Of a stretch of DNA of 64,000 nt, positions 47,635 through 57,280 are shown piece by piece. Position numbers and translations under genes: made by a program. How positions within the stretch are numbered: position 1 is the first letter of the stretch; every line of letters begins with the position of its first letter. Source of the stretch: Photobacterium carnosum (GTDB lineage: Bacteria; Pseudomonadota; Gammaproteobacteria; Enterobacterales; Vibrionaceae); NCBI RefSeq assembly GCF_002849605.1, contig NZ_NPIB01000003.1, positions 1 through 64,000 on the forward strand, written 5' to 3'. A model generated the notes under the pieces. The model made no database searches. It worked only from the letters and a program-made list of their open reading frames with translations, and had not been told where the DNA came from.

Positions 47635-48780
47635 TTAACGAAGATCATCAGTAACAGCAAGTACTGCTGCTAGGGTGTCATGACCAAAACCAATACTACG
47701 CTCTGGAGACCAGCCGTATAGGCTATCTGGATGTTTATTATGATCTTTAAATGGCATTTCAACAGTGTAAGACAAGCAGTTGAATTGCTCGCCAACCCAG
47801 TTTGATGCCACTGTTAGGTTAGCTTCGCCTGGCTTATCTTTGCCGTAGCCGTGTTCGTCTTGGAACTCTGGCGTTACTGTTAATAACGCTTGTTTGAATT
47901 TATTTTCAAGATTTTCAAGGCGCGCATCGTATGATGGAATACCTTCAGAACCCGCAACAAAGTTAAATGGAATTGCTTCATCACCGTGGATATCAAGGAA
48001 CATATCTATGCCAGTTGCTAGCATTTTCTCACGTACATAGAAAACTTCAGGGCTGTTTTCTAGTGATGGTGTTTGCCACTCACGGTTAAGGTTCACACCA
48101 ATGGCATTTAAGCGTAGGTGACCACGTGCGCTGCCATCTGGATTCATGTTAGGTACAACATAGAATACCGCTTTGTTTAATAGGGCACGACCCACAGTGT
48201 CAGTTTCATCCAACAAGCGTTGTACTAAGCCTTCAACAAACCATTCTGCCATAGTCTCGCCTGGGTGTTGACGTGCAATTACCCAGATTTTTTTCTTTGG
48301 TGCTTCTTCGTTATCTACTGCGTCTTCATCACCAATTACTAATAGGCTCACATCGCGATTATCAAGCGTATGACCTAATGTTTCTAGGCGACAGTTGTAA
48401 TGGCTTTGCGCAAGATGCAATAGATCTTGATGACGATCGTAACTGTACGGTGCAAAGTAAGCGAAGTACATTGATTCATTTTCAGGAATAACAGTGAACG
48501 TTAATGTGTCACCATCAAACTCTGAAGGGATACGGAACCACTCTTCACGATCATAAGAGGCCACAACATCATAGCCATTCCAACCTTCAGGGTAGGCTGA
48601 GTTAGCCAGATCTAATAACTTAATAGTATGAGGTTGTTGAGCTTCTGATTCTAAACGGAAGTGAAACCACTGATGAAGTTCAGATTGGTTATCGTTAGGA
48701 ATGCTCAGTTGAATGTCGTCTTTGCTATCAGCTTTAACAACATTGATGCTACCGCTTTCGAAGTTACTGAAAATTTTCAT
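47635..48780 (-). CDS. M14-family carboxypeptidase, cytosolic CCP-like
   Basis: The 381-residue protein has an N-terminal beta domain (1-115) followed by an M14 zinc carboxypeptidase: H172 and E175 (RQHPGETMAEW), H265 (DIHGDE) and catalytic E341 (YTVEMPF), with NMNPDGSARGH and GVNLNREW. This matches the AGTPBP/CCP-like branch (M14D), whose bacterial members are cytoplasmic. Such enzymes trim C-terminal residues, including glutamates; the bacterial target is unknown. Monocistronic with its own terminator. Confidence 0.92.
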   Translation of the reverse strand: MKIFSNFESGSINVVKADSKDDIQLSIPNDNQSELHQWFHFRLESEAQQPHTIKLLDLANSAYPEGWNGYDVVASYDREEWFRIPSEFDGDTLTFTVIPENESMYFAYFAPYSYDRHQDLLHLAQSHYNCRLETLGHTLDNRDVSLLVIGDEDAVDNEEAPKKKIWVIARQHPGETMAEWFVEGLVQRLLDETDTVGRALLNKAVFYVVPNMNPDGSARGHLRLNAIGVNLNREWQTPSLENSPEVFYVREKMLATGIDMFLDIHGDEAIPFNFVAGSEGIPSYDARLENLENKFKQALLTVTPEFQDEHGYGKDKPGEANLTVASNWVGEQFNCLSYTVEMPFKDHNKHPDSLYGWSPERSIGFGHDTLAAVLAVTDDLR

Positions 48781-49182
48781 GGTGTTTGCTCGTTATATTT
48801 ATAAGTATTTAATTAGGCTATCACAAACTACTGTAATCGATAATGATTTTTGTTCATCAAAATAAGGTTTCATTGTTAGATTGAGTGATTAATCATCAAT
48901 AGCGTTGTTTTGTGTGATAGATCGGTAAAAATGGTGGTGACAAGTTTATGTTTTAGGTGTTGTTGGAATCTAATAATACTGGTTAATATAATTTAAAACA
49001 AAATGCATAGATTGTATTAAAACAGCAATTAAAGAACGATAATGTGATTAAGTCGGCTTTTGAAGTGATAAGTTATGCATTTGTTGTGGTGGGCGCTTAT
49101 ATTTTGTGGCTGGTGATTTTAAAAATCGTGTGTTATTTGTATCTTTTTTCAACATTAAATCTTTGTGTGGTTACAACACTAA
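48781..49182. other. Gene-free divergent promoter region
   Basis: 402 AT-rich bases between the leftward carboxypeptidase and the rightward FUSC gene. A 5' open frame from 49044 overlaps the FUSC gene in another frame and looks fortuitous. No operator or RNA was recognised. Confidence 0.5.
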
Positions 49183-50229
49183 ATGAAAACTTTTCATCAA
49201 CAGATCATCAAGCACATGCGCTTATTTCATGTACTACGCATTATTATCGCTTCTATTATTGCTTTTTCGATCGATATTATATTTAAGCTTCCATACGGTA
49301 CTTGGGCACCGATCACTATTATAGTGGTGATGTCGGCGAAGTATTCAGGTGAGGTATCAGATAAAGCCAGCCAGCGAATATTGGGGACGACTATCGGGGC
49401 AATTTTAGGGTTGTCGTTGTATTTTTTCCCGATTGATAATGTCTATTGGCACTATGGCTTATTAATTGTGATGCTCAGTGTGTCACTGTACTTTACGTTA
49501 GGTAAATATTCATACAGTGCTATTTTAACCTCGGTGACATTGGTGTTGGTTGCAGGTAGTGGTCCTGGGGATTTACATATCGCATTATGGCGTACAACCA
49601 ATGTGTTATGGGGTGGGTTAGTGGCGATTATGGCGAGTCAATATTTATTCCCTGCTAAAGCAACCGATCATTTTAAATTAGCCTGTGGTGATTTCTTACG
49701 TATATTTCATCAAAACTATTCTGAGCATAATGCATTGGTTAATAGTGATGATGCTTATCGTGAAATTCAGCTATCTCAGCTACGACAAACCTTAAATAAG
49801 ATCACGTCATTAGAATCGAGTATTGGGCATGAATCACCTGAAATGAAATTGTCTGTTAAAAAAGCGATTGCCTGTCAGGTGAGAATGTTCAATTTATTTG
49901 AAAATATTATTCAAACACAATGGCGTCATCAATACAGCAAAGAGAAAGTACAAGAAATACGGGCATTGTCGCAAGCAAAAGAGCAGTTATCACAGATGTG
50001 TGAGTTATTGGGTGAAGACTTATTATCACCTCAAAAGCCGTTAATGGTGCTCAATAAAAAACAACTGGATATTTTGGCGTTATATCCAAAGTTAGCACCG
50101 AGTGTTGATGGTCGAACTGATATTAGCTATTACGGCTATTTATGGCTTAATCGAGAATTGGCACGTCAGGTTGCAGAGCTTTCTGAGTGGTTGTGCCAAT
50201 TTGAAACGATTAAGAATGAGGTACTCTAA
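49183..50229 (+). CDS. FUSC-family inner-membrane protein (aromatic acid exporter-like)
   Basis: The 348-residue protein has an N-terminal block of about six membrane helices with the FUSC signature (GTWAPITIIVVM...GEVSDKASQRILGTTIGAILG, residues 40-75; later WRTTNVLWGG). A cytoplasmic helical half runs to about residue 345. Related AaeB/YccS-type proteins export aromatic or other organic acids, usually with a membrane-fusion partner; none is adjacent. The ATG has no clear ribosome site, so the exact start is uncertain. Confidence 0.85.
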   Translation: MKTFHQQIIKHMRLFHVLRIIIASIIAFSIDIIFKLPYGTWAPITIIVVMSAKYSGEVSDKASQRILGTTIGAILGLSLYFFPIDNVYWHYGLLIVMLSVSLYFTLGKYSYSAILTSVTLVLVAGSGPGDLHIALWRTTNVLWGGLVAIMASQYLFPAKATDHFKLACGDFLRIFHQNYSEHNALVNSDDAYREIQLSQLRQTLNKITSLESSIGHESPEMKLSVKKAIACQVRMFNLFENIIQTQWRHQYSKEKVQEIRALSQAKEQLSQMCELLGEDLLSPQKPLMVLNKKQLDILALYPKLAPSVDGRTDISYYGYLWLNRELARQVAELSEWLCQFETIKNEVL

Positions 50230-50244
50230 TTTAAGCGGTAGCGG

Positions 50245-50583
50245 TTATTTCATCGCTGAATAATAAGCGGCGATATCCGCCAGATCTTGTGCGTTTAGAT
50301 TTTGTAATTGACCTTTCATCATGCCCGCCATTGGACCAAGACGCATGTCATTAGTATAAGCAAGCATTGCATCATAAAGGTATTGCTGTTGTTGACCTGC
50401 AAGGTTGGGGTAATTGGGCTGTGACGCAATACCATTACTACCATGGCAGAAACGGCAACTTGGGGTTTTTAGTTCTCCTTTGCTTGCATCACCTTTGGGC
50501 ATGGCGTAAGCATTACTGCTCATCGCGATAATAAGCAGTATAGCGGTTGTTAGAGTGCGAAAACCGTTAAATAGGTATGTCAT
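50245..50583 (-). CDS. Periplasmic class I cytochrome c (c553-like)
   Basis: The 112-residue protein has a signal peptide (cleavage after AYA, about residue 27) and a heme site C43-x-x-C46-H47 (CRFCH). A distal Met ligand lies in the MRLGPMAGMMKG segment. It ends with the helix DLADIAAYYSAM typical of small mono-heme cytochromes. It carries electrons in the periplasm, for example to a terminal oxidase. Convergent with the FUSC gene, 15 bases apart. Confidence 0.92.
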   Translation of the reverse strand: MTYLFNGFRTLTTAILLIIAMSSNAYAMPKGDASKGELKTPSCRFCHGSNGIASQPNYPNLAGQQQQYLYDAMLAYTNDMRLGPMAGMMKGQLQNLNAQDLADIAAYYSAMK

Positions 50584-50677
50584 TATAAGCCATCAGTTGT
50601 AAGGAATATGATTGTCATAGTAAAGTGATACCACAACTAATCAATGACTTAATCGGCATTTTTGCTTAAAAAGTGTA

Positions 50678-50710
50678 ACAATCAATGTCATAAATAATTA
50701 CATTGATTGT
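50678..50710 (-). terminator. Terminator of the periplasmic ligase gene
   Basis: Perfect 11-base arms ACAATCAATGT / ACATTGATTGT with an 11-base loop; the minus strand then reads TACACTTTTT. Confidence 0.75.
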
Positions 50711-50729
50711 GTTGTTACTCTTTACGAAA

Positions 50730-51701
50730 TTAGCTATCAGGATTATTACGAACTCGAATGAAACGCGCAAAACGAGGGATCCCGCGATCGGTATAGCCGT
50801 TATAGCGATATTGAATGGTTGAACCAATAGCGGGTGGTGTTTGTCGCTGTTGATCATTAAAACCTGAGCCTATTTTAAAGGTGTTATTTGTCGCTGTTTT
50901 CACCCACACCGATCCCATCATGCCTTGATATTTACCGTTACCTTCTTCATAACCAATGATTATCGCTTCTGCATCGTGATGATTTTTAAGTTTTAATAAA
51001 TGTTCAGTTCGCCCTGATGTGTAATTATTAGATTTATGATGCAGCATTAATCCTTCACCATCATGACTACTAATAATATCGAGCCATTGTACTAAGATTG
51101 CCAGATTATCGAGTGATTTATGTTCAACCCATTGTAAGTGTTTAAGGGGTTGATTATTTTGATCGCGTTGTTGTTCGATTAATACTTGTAATTGGTGGTA
51201 ACGGTCGCTGAATGGAGCACTGCTATGGGGCAGATCAAATACCATATAATTGACATTTTTCCATGCTAAATCATCAGGTTCATTATCAAGCACAATACGG
51301 GTTAATGCTTGAAATTGGCCGCGTTCAATCCATAATTCACCGTCTAATGGTGTGCTTGGAAAGTTGGCATAAAACCATGTTGGTGCATGAATAATATTGC
51401 CTGTTTTAGTAAGAAGTTGCTGACCATTCCAATAGGCGCGAATGCCATCTAATTTTTCACTTACTAAATAATCAGTAACCGTGAAAATATCGTGAATTTG
51501 ATTATCATCACTATAATATGCTGCATTTAATTGTTCGCTAGGTAAGCTTTTGGCGAGCATTAATTGTGGTTGTGCTGCGGAAAGAGGAAAACTCAAAGAG
51601 AGACTAATTAATGCGGCAATGGGTGTTAAGCGTCTATTAATCTGTTGAAAATTAAAGCTATTATTGCAATGCGGCAGTGTTTGACGATGTATTAATGGCA
51701 T
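50730..51701 (-). CDS. ATP-dependent DNA ligase, periplasmic LigE type
   Basis: ATG at 51701, with AGGA nine bases upstream, gives 323 residues. A long basic N-terminus leads into a hydrophobic signal-like segment (about 26-42). The nucleotidyltransferase motif is SEKLDGIRAYW, with the AMP-bound lysine K83. LDGELW, DGEGLMLHH and LLKLKNHHD supply motifs III-V, and the OB domain follows. The short form without a DNA-binding domain matches LigE, thought to repair incoming or biofilm DNA outside the cytoplasm. The N-terminal region before the signal is unusually long. Confidence 0.88.
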   Translation of the reverse strand: MPLIHRQTLPHCNNSFNFQQINRRLTPIAALISLSLSFPLSAAQPQLMLAKSLPSEQLNAAYYSDDNQIHDIFTVTDYLVSEKLDGIRAYWNGQQLLTKTGNIIHAPTWFYANFPSTPLDGELWIERGQFQALTRIVLDNEPDDLAWKNVNYMVFDLPHSSAPFSDRYHQLQVLIEQQRDQNNQPLKHLQWVEHKSLDNLAILVQWLDIISSHDGEGLMLHHKSNNYTSGRTEHLLKLKNHHDAEAIIIGYEEGNGKYQGMMGSVWVKTATNNTFKIGSGFNDQQRQTPPAIGSTIQYRYNGYTDRGIPRFARFIRVRNNPDS

Positions 51702-51988
51702 GGTGTTTATTCCTAGTAAGCACATGAGTCATAACAGTAAATAAACGCCATTAATGGGTAAATTATTATGCTCTATTTTTAGTTGTGTTTGTGTTGATGT
51801 TAGAGTTACGGAATGTGAATTAGGTTACAGTTACATAATTAATGTGTTAAAGGTGCTAAATCTGAATTAATCATGTTGAGTATTAATATAGTCTAAATGA
51901 TAAAAAAAGTAACTTATTGACTGTATTTATAGACATGCTGAGGTAAAATTCTGCCACTATTGAACTCTTTTATGTGGTTTTTGTCGTA

Positions 51989-53047
51989 ATGCAGTCTTTT
52001 TTGTCACGTCTTCTTGCTCGTATCCATCACTTTCTTGTGTCTAAAAATATTACCATTTCTTTTCATTGCTATTTTATTCATGCAATGAGCTTTATGGCAC
52101 TAGGTTTATTTTCATCACTATTGATTGGCTCGATTTTAAATACGATTGGGATTAAATTTGCACTCCCACTCTTGAGTGATGTCTTGTGGCCAATAGCAAA
52201 GCAAATGACGGGACCCGCTATTGGTGTGGCTATTGCTTATGCATTAAAAGCGCCACCATTAGTTTTGTTTTCATCCACAATTGCTGGTGCTGCGGGGGCG
52301 GCAATGGGGGGGCCTGTAGGTGCTTATGTTGCCAGTATTTGTGCGGTAGAGTGCGGTAAATTGGTCGCGGGTGAAACCAAGGTTGATATTTTGGTTACGC
52401 CTGCTGTAACCGTCTTGGTTGGAGTGTTTATTGGTAGTTGGATTGGGCCATTGGTCGGTGCGGTAATGACTCAGTTTGGACAATTGATTATGTCTACTAC
52501 TCAATTACAACCGTTATTGATGGGAGCATTAGTGGCGGTGTTAATGGGGATGGCGTTAACATTACCGATTAGTAGTGCAGCCATTGCAATTATGCTGAGT
52601 TTAAATGGTTTAGCGGCAGGTGCTGCTACTGTTGGTTGTGCTGCGCAAATGGTGGGTTTTGCCGTCATGAGTTATCGGGTTAACGGTTGGGCCGGTATTT
52701 TCGCTCAAGGGCTAGGGACTTCGATGTTACAAATGCCAAACATTGTTAAGAATTATAAAATTTGGATCCCACCGATTGTGGCTTCTGCAATACTCGGCCC
52801 AATAGCAACCGTTGTGTTTCATATGGAAAATACGCCACTGGGTGCTGGAATGGGAACGTCAGGATTAGTAGGACAGATTCAAACATTGATAGCGATGGAA
52901 CAGCCGGGAGTAAGTAGTGGCTATATTTACGGGTTGATCGTATTAATGCACTTTATTTTACCTGCCGTTATCACACTTTTTATTGCGTATATCATGCGTC
53001 GCCAAGGTTGGATTAAAGACAGTGATTTAGTGCTGAAATTAGGCTAA
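51989..53047 (+). CDS. PTS EIIC-like integral membrane protein (PTS_EIIC_2)
   Basis: ATG 51989 gives 352 residues (M6 of the longer frame). About ten membrane spans are rich in Gly/Ala (GAAGAAMGGPVGAYVAS, GLAAGAATVGCAAQMVGFA) and the end carries GAGMGTSGLVGQ. This is the PF13303 type of EIIC-like protein that lacks a linked EIIA/EIIB. No PTS partner is nearby, so its role as a sugar importer is uncertain. A small-molecule channel is also possible. Confidence 0.8.
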   Translation: MQSFLSRLLARIHHFLVSKNITISFHCYFIHAMSFMALGLFSSLLIGSILNTIGIKFALPLLSDVLWPIAKQMTGPAIGVAIAYALKAPPLVLFSSTIAGAAGAAMGGPVGAYVASICAVECGKLVAGETKVDILVTPAVTVLVGVFIGSWIGPLVGAVMTQFGQLIMSTTQLQPLLMGALVAVLMGMALTLPISSAAIAIMLSLNGLAAGAATVGCAAQMVGFAVMSYRVNGWAGIFAQGLGTSMLQMPNIVKNYKIWIPPIVASAILGPIATVVFHMENTPLGAGMGTSGLVGQIQTLIAMEQPGVSSGYIYGLIVLMHFILPAVITLFIAYIMRRQGWIKDSDLVLKLG

Positions 53048-53098
53048 CAGCGATGGTTAGCAATCCCTCGTCGTCGTTATTGTTAACCATACGGGTTG

Positions 53099-53611
53099 CT
53101 AACGCTTAGCTAACGTCGCTATTTGTTGTTGTTCGGCACATCGAAAAAAAGCATCGGCTTGGCGTTGACTGGCAATAAAAGCGAGAGGATTAAGTCCTGT
53201 AATGTGCAATTTTGTTCGATAGCTATGAGCTTTGAATGCTTCAGTGAATTGTTGAGGACTGATGTTGTTAGCATCATTAGCAATGGTGGTGGTATAAATA
53301 ACGGTTTTATTGTCTATGCGCTTAAATAAATTGTGATCAACGACATAGTTAAGTTCTTCTTGTTGTTCAATATTATCAATAGCCTGCTGTGTTAATTGAC
53401 CTCGAGACGGGGCTTGAAGATCGCTAAGATGATAGATTTTAACATCGTAGTGATTATTGTTATTGGTTGACATGGTTAACACGATATTATCTTGCAAACG
53501 CTCTTCTTTTACCGTGAGCGTACAATGAGTATCCGTTTGACTATAGGTTGAGTTTTCAAGCAAAGGTAATGAAAATGCTGATACAGTTAAAAAAAACAGT
53601 GGTGTGATCAT
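53099..53611 (-). CDS. Exported protein of unknown function
   Basis: The 170-residue protein has a short signal peptide (about 1-14, MITPLFFLTVSAFS) followed by a polar mixed chain with two Cys (in THCTLTV and FFRCAEQQ) that could form a disulfide. No catalytic motif is seen. It converges on the EIIC-like gene, 52 bases from its stop. I do not recognise a family. Confidence 0.6.
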   Translation of the reverse strand: MITPLFFLTVSAFSLPLLENSTYSQTDTHCTLTVKEERLQDNIVLTMSTNNNNHYDVKIYHLSDLQAPSRGQLTQQAIDNIEQQEELNYVVDHNLFKRIDNKTVIYTTTIANDANNISPQQFTEAFKAHSYRTKLHITGLNPLAFIASQRQADAFFRCAEQQQIATLAKR

Positions 53612-53899
53612 AAAAGTACCATTAATGATAATGTGAATTGAAATTGATTAAATTAATCCTAGTTTGATTGAGGAGTATTTATTAATTAATATCACCAGAT
53701 ATTATGGTTGCAACACATTATTAAAAATGAGACGTGAGTGATAATTTAGTCGAATTTGTTAATTATTAACGTTTTTTACTAAAGACATAACATTATTTGA
53801 TACAGCGTTAACAATGTATCATAAGCAAAGTGTTAACCTCATCAATAGGTAAATGTATTAGTTGTTCTTAATCCGAAAAATAAAATAGAGAAAGTGATT

Positions 53900-54598
53900 A
53901 TGTCTATGATAACGACAAGCAAAACCCCTTTGTTATTCTCTCTTTTAGCGCTTATTGCTGGTGGTGCCATTGGCTATGGTGTCGGTATAAAAGTTGAAAA
54001 AGAGGCTAACGCTCCTGATCTTCTTAGTTGCCAACAACATTTACAGTCTCAAATGAAGCGACTTGATCACAGTACTGAACAATATCAAATATTGGTGGCA
54101 AGTAACGAGAAACAAAGTCAGCAGTTAGAGCAGACAACGAAAGATTTAACGGTAATGACAGAATTAATGGATAAGCAAAAAAAGGAGTTTTCAGCTCAGT
54201 TAGCATTGCTTACGCAAAAAAAACAAAAATTAGTGGCAACCAAACAAAAGCTAGAAGTAACGAAAAAGAAATTAGACACTGAAGTGGTTAAGTTACAAAC
54301 CACCACCACCAAACAACAAGTGGTGATTGATAAATCGCAACAGTATTTTAAACGTCAAGCTGAAATGCAGGCCAATGTACAAGCAACCGAAGCTAATGTT
54401 GCAGAGTTAAAGCAAGCAGCAAAAGGCTTTAAAAAAGCGTGTGATGAATTTAAATCGGGTAACAGTTGGAATTGGGTGTCACAAAAAGATTGCGATAATT
54501 ATGATCAGCAGTTAGGGCTATTAAAAGATAAACAAGCGTTATTAGGTTCTCAACAGCAGGCTTTGTCTGTCATTAATGCCGAAATAGGTAAGAAATAA
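53900..54598 (+). CDS. Membrane-anchored coiled-coil protein
   Basis: ATG 53900 (GAGAAAG seven bases upstream; GTG 53894 less likely) gives 232 residues. A single N-terminal membrane anchor with a glycine-rich face (LIAGGAIGYGVG, about 10-30) precedes a long helical coiled coil (about 45-175) with many Lys/Gln/Thr. The C-terminal helix contains two Cys (KKACDEF, QKDCDNYD). It probably spans the periplasm like a tether or scaffold. The function is unknown; a good terminator follows. Confidence 0.65.
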   Translation: MSMITTSKTPLLFSLLALIAGGAIGYGVGIKVEKEANAPDLLSCQQHLQSQMKRLDHSTEQYQILVASNEKQSQQLEQTTKDLTVMTELMDKQKKEFSAQLALLTQKKQKLVATKQKLEVTKKKLDTEVVKLQTTTTKQQVVIDKSQQYFKRQAEMQANVQATEANVAELKQAAKGFKKACDEFKSGNSWNWVSQKDCDNYDQQLGLLKDKQALLGSQQQALSVINAEIGKK

Positions 54599-54626
54599 AT
54601 CGTATTCTATTTGAAGTATAGAGATT

Positions 54627-54654
54627 AAAAGTAGCTGCTATGACAGCTACTTTT
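54627..54654. terminator. Bidirectional terminator
   Basis: Perfect 11-base arms AAAAGTAGCTG / CAGCTACTTTT with a 6-base loop lie between the coiled-coil and FAD-oxidoreductase genes. Confidence 0.85.
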
Positions 54655-54669
54655 ATTGTTATCTAAGGG

Positions 54670-56160
54670 CTATTTTATATTGTGACCAATAGGGCGGGCA
54701 AGTGAGGTCGGAAAACCACGCTCTGCGGCTAACTTTTCAGCATACGCTACAATATCGTGCAAACTTAATTGTTGAGATATTGGGAATTCACTTTCACGGG
54801 TTTGCTGTGTAGGCCGTACAATTAAATGTAATGCCGCAAGCTGATCAATAATGGCATCAGCAACAGATAACGCCGACGATGCTTTTACAATTTCAGAGCG
54901 AGCATAACGTTGATGAGAATAAGAGACATCAGCTGCGCGTAATGTCGGATCATTACCTGGAATCTGTTGTGCTCCAAATAATGGTTTACCACCCACCGTT
55001 GCTTGTTCAAACTTACCCACAAATTGCGCCATATGATTAATCGCGCGTTGAGTGCGTTGTTCAATCTCTTGCTGTGACCAATGCTGTTGTAGTTTCTCTT
55101 TAAAAGACGCATTCAACTGTGGTTGAGCACTGTCTTCATTTGATGACACTAATCCATTTTTAAATAACGTAATATCTTGCGTCATGCCATGTAATTGGAA
55201 AAATCCATCAGGGTATGGGGTTAATTGCGCCATACCATTTGGCGTTCCTCGTTCGCCATGGAAAATCACTTCTGGCCATTGCGCATCACATTGTGACCAG
55301 TGAGTAATATAAGCCGCTTTAAATTCAACCATCCGCTGACGTGGAATATGTGCCAAGTCATCAATAGTGCCTGTGCGGTAACCGCCAGCATTCACTAAAT
55401 AGTCAACATTGATTTGATGTTGTTGATTCGCTGAATCTTGATAACTGACTTGCCAGCCCAGACCTTGTTCGTTTTCAATTAACGACGTTACTTTAGTATT
55501 GGTATGTACATGGCATTGTGTGAGCTTGTTCAATGCAAGGGTCAAGGTTGCGGCAATTCTAAACACACTTAAACCATATTCTTGCACCATGACTAATGGA
55601 TATTTGAACTGATCTAGATTGATAGATTTAGCAACAGGGATCATCCATTGATCGGGTGTTAGTGGATGCTCAGGATTAGCGCGTAATGCAAGGCGCTCTA
55701 AATCATGGCGTTGATATAATTTGAAGTAATCTTTTGGATCACCAAGAACACCATTTTTAGGATCTTGTTCTACAAGTGTTTGGTAAGTTTGTTGTAATAA
55801 CGCGAGACGGGGTAATAAGTCATTAGGATTGCCGACATCATTGCAAGGGATTGCAATAACGGTGGGTCTAATATTGGTTGTGTGGCGATAAACGCGTAAC
55901 GTATCAATAGATTGCTTGAGTAACGTTATGCATTGTTGATCTGATATTTCACGGTAAAGATTACCACCTGCATGCAAGTGGCAAATTGGAGGACCATTAA
56001 CTAAGCTTTTTCCTTCCTCAAAAAGTTGAACATGAATACCTTGTTCAGCTAATCGAAGTGCAATAGTTGATCCTGCTATACCACCACCAATAATACCTAC
56101 GGTTGTCGGTAAATCTGAGTGGGGCAAGGATGTCGTTTTACTTTCAATTAAATTCATCAT
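54670..56160 (-). CDS. FAD-dependent oxidoreductase, DAO family
   Basis: The 496-residue protein opens with a dinucleotide fold at residue 22 (VGIIGGGIAGSTIALRLAEQG, then ELFEEG-like LFEEG). It has a DYLVNAGGYRTG strand and a glycine-rich C-terminal cap segment. It resembles D-amino-acid/sarcosine-type oxidases, which oxidise amines or amino acids. A long central insertion (about 100-170) is noticeable. No partner gene is adjacent, so the substrate is unknown. MM at the start makes the ATG three bases in equally possible. Confidence 0.8.
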   Translation of the reverse strand: MMNLIESKTTSLPHSDLPTTVGIIGGGIAGSTIALRLAEQGIHVQLFEEGKSLVNGPPICHLHAGGNLYREISDQQCITLLKQSIDTLRVYRHTTNIRPTVIAIPCNDVGNPNDLLPRLALLQQTYQTLVEQDPKNGVLGDPKDYFKLYQRHDLERLALRANPEHPLTPDQWMIPVAKSINLDQFKYPLVMVQEYGLSVFRIAATLTLALNKLTQCHVHTNTKVTSLIENEQGLGWQVSYQDSANQQHQINVDYLVNAGGYRTGTIDDLAHIPRQRMVEFKAAYITHWSQCDAQWPEVIFHGERGTPNGMAQLTPYPDGFFQLHGMTQDITLFKNGLVSSNEDSAQPQLNASFKEKLQQHWSQQEIEQRTQRAINHMAQFVGKFEQATVGGKPLFGAQQIPGNDPTLRAADVSYSHQRYARSEIVKASSALSVADAIIDQLAALHLIVRPTQQTRESEFPISQQLSLHDIVAYAEKLAAERGFPTSLARPIGHNIK

Positions 56161-56437
56161 ACTTGAGCACGTAAATCAGCTAAAAACACCAAAAAGATTT
56201 ATTTAATAACGACATGCGCTATAAATCCTTTGAATGGATAAGATTCGTCATTTTACGTTGTAATAAGGTAAAGCGAAAGTAGCTAATTAAAATTTGATTA
56301 AAAGGCTATTTATATCATTCGGTGATTGGCTTGTAGCACATAACATGAGTATGAGTATTATTTTTATGACTTATTCTAAGAGTGTTATCATTGCTCATTG
56401 AATAAATAGCATAAAGCGCCCATAAGTGGAGAATATT

Positions 56438-56866
56438 ATGACGATTTGGCAACGACCGTTTACATTAGCACTTTTTAATCAAACCTCTAAAAATACATTA
56501 GTTGAGCATTTAGGGATTGAATACGTTGCTGTCGATGATTCATCATTATCAGCCACTATGCCTGTTGATTCTCGTACGCATCAACCGTTAGGTATGTTAC
56601 ATGGTGGTGCGTCCGTGGTATTAGCCGAAACATTGGGATCATTAGCTGCAAACTTTGCTGTTAGCAGTGAATATTATTGTGTGGGCTTAGATATTAATGC
56701 GAACCATATTCGTGCGGTTCGTAGTGGTTTTGTGACAGGAAAAGCCACACCGTTACATATTGGCGCAACAACGCAGGTATGGCAGATTGAAATTCGCGAT
56801 GAACGTCAGCGTTTAGTCTGTACTAGCCGTTTGACGATGGCCGTTTTAAAACATAAAAAGCAGTAA
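56438..56866 (+). CDS. Hotdog-fold thioesterase, MenI/YdiI-like
   Basis: GGAG seven bases before ATG 56438 fixes the start (142 residues); the preceding in-frame GTG is discarded. The PaaI/YdiI signature reads QPLGMLHGGASVVLAETLGS with H55 and catalytic E64. Known members hydrolyse 1,4-dihydroxy-2-naphthoyl-CoA (menaquinone pathway) or other aryl-CoA esters. It ends six bases before the DUF3389 gene, so both share a transcript. The exact substrate cannot be set from sequence. Confidence 0.88.
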   Translation: MTIWQRPFTLALFNQTSKNTLVEHLGIEYVAVDDSSLSATMPVDSRTHQPLGMLHGGASVVLAETLGSLAANFAVSSEYYCVGLDINANHIRAVRSGFVTGKATPLHIGATTQVWQIEIRDERQRLVCTSRLTMAVLKHKKQ

Positions 56867-56871
56867 ATATA

Positions 56872-57108
56872 ATGATCATTACTTTCTCTCAAGGCAAAAT
56901 TATTGCAACGCAACATGAAGTTGTTATTCGTATTGATGGCAGTTGTCGAATGATGATGCAAGCACAAGTCGACGAACTAACATTAATTGGTGGCGCTAAT
57001 GTGATCACGGCTGTTGGCAGTGGTTTAAATTGGTCAATTAAATTAGATACTGATGAACAATTGCAGCAGTTGGCGACTGAAATAGGTATTGCAATCACAC
57101 ACTATTGA
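56872..57108 (+). CDS. DUF3389 family small protein
   Basis: The 78-residue beta-rich protein (start MIITFSQGKIIATQHE, with IKLDTDEQLQQLAT near the end) fits the short Vibrionaceae DUF3389 family, which has no known role. It lies six bases after the thioesterase and is presumably co-translated. No signal peptide or metal motif. Confidence 0.75.
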   Translation: MIITFSQGKIIATQHEVVIRIDGSCRMMMQAQVDELTLIGGANVITAVGSGLNWSIKLDTDEQLQQLATEIGIAITHY

Positions 57109-57280
57109 TTTGTTGGTTGAATATTTATATTTTATGAGCGGGTACTGATATTGGATATGCTTCGGTGATTTAAGTTTTATTTACTTATGACAATGAAATG
57201 CTATTTTGGCATTATTAACTCCGTTTGCAGACAACTGCATTCAGAACTTATTTAATATCAATCACTATAAAGTAAATAGT

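Noticed and set aside
49044..49286. 80-codon frame overlapping the FUSC start
   Set aside because: Its second half lies inside the FUSC gene in another frame and reads as nonsense (many His/Tyr/Phe).
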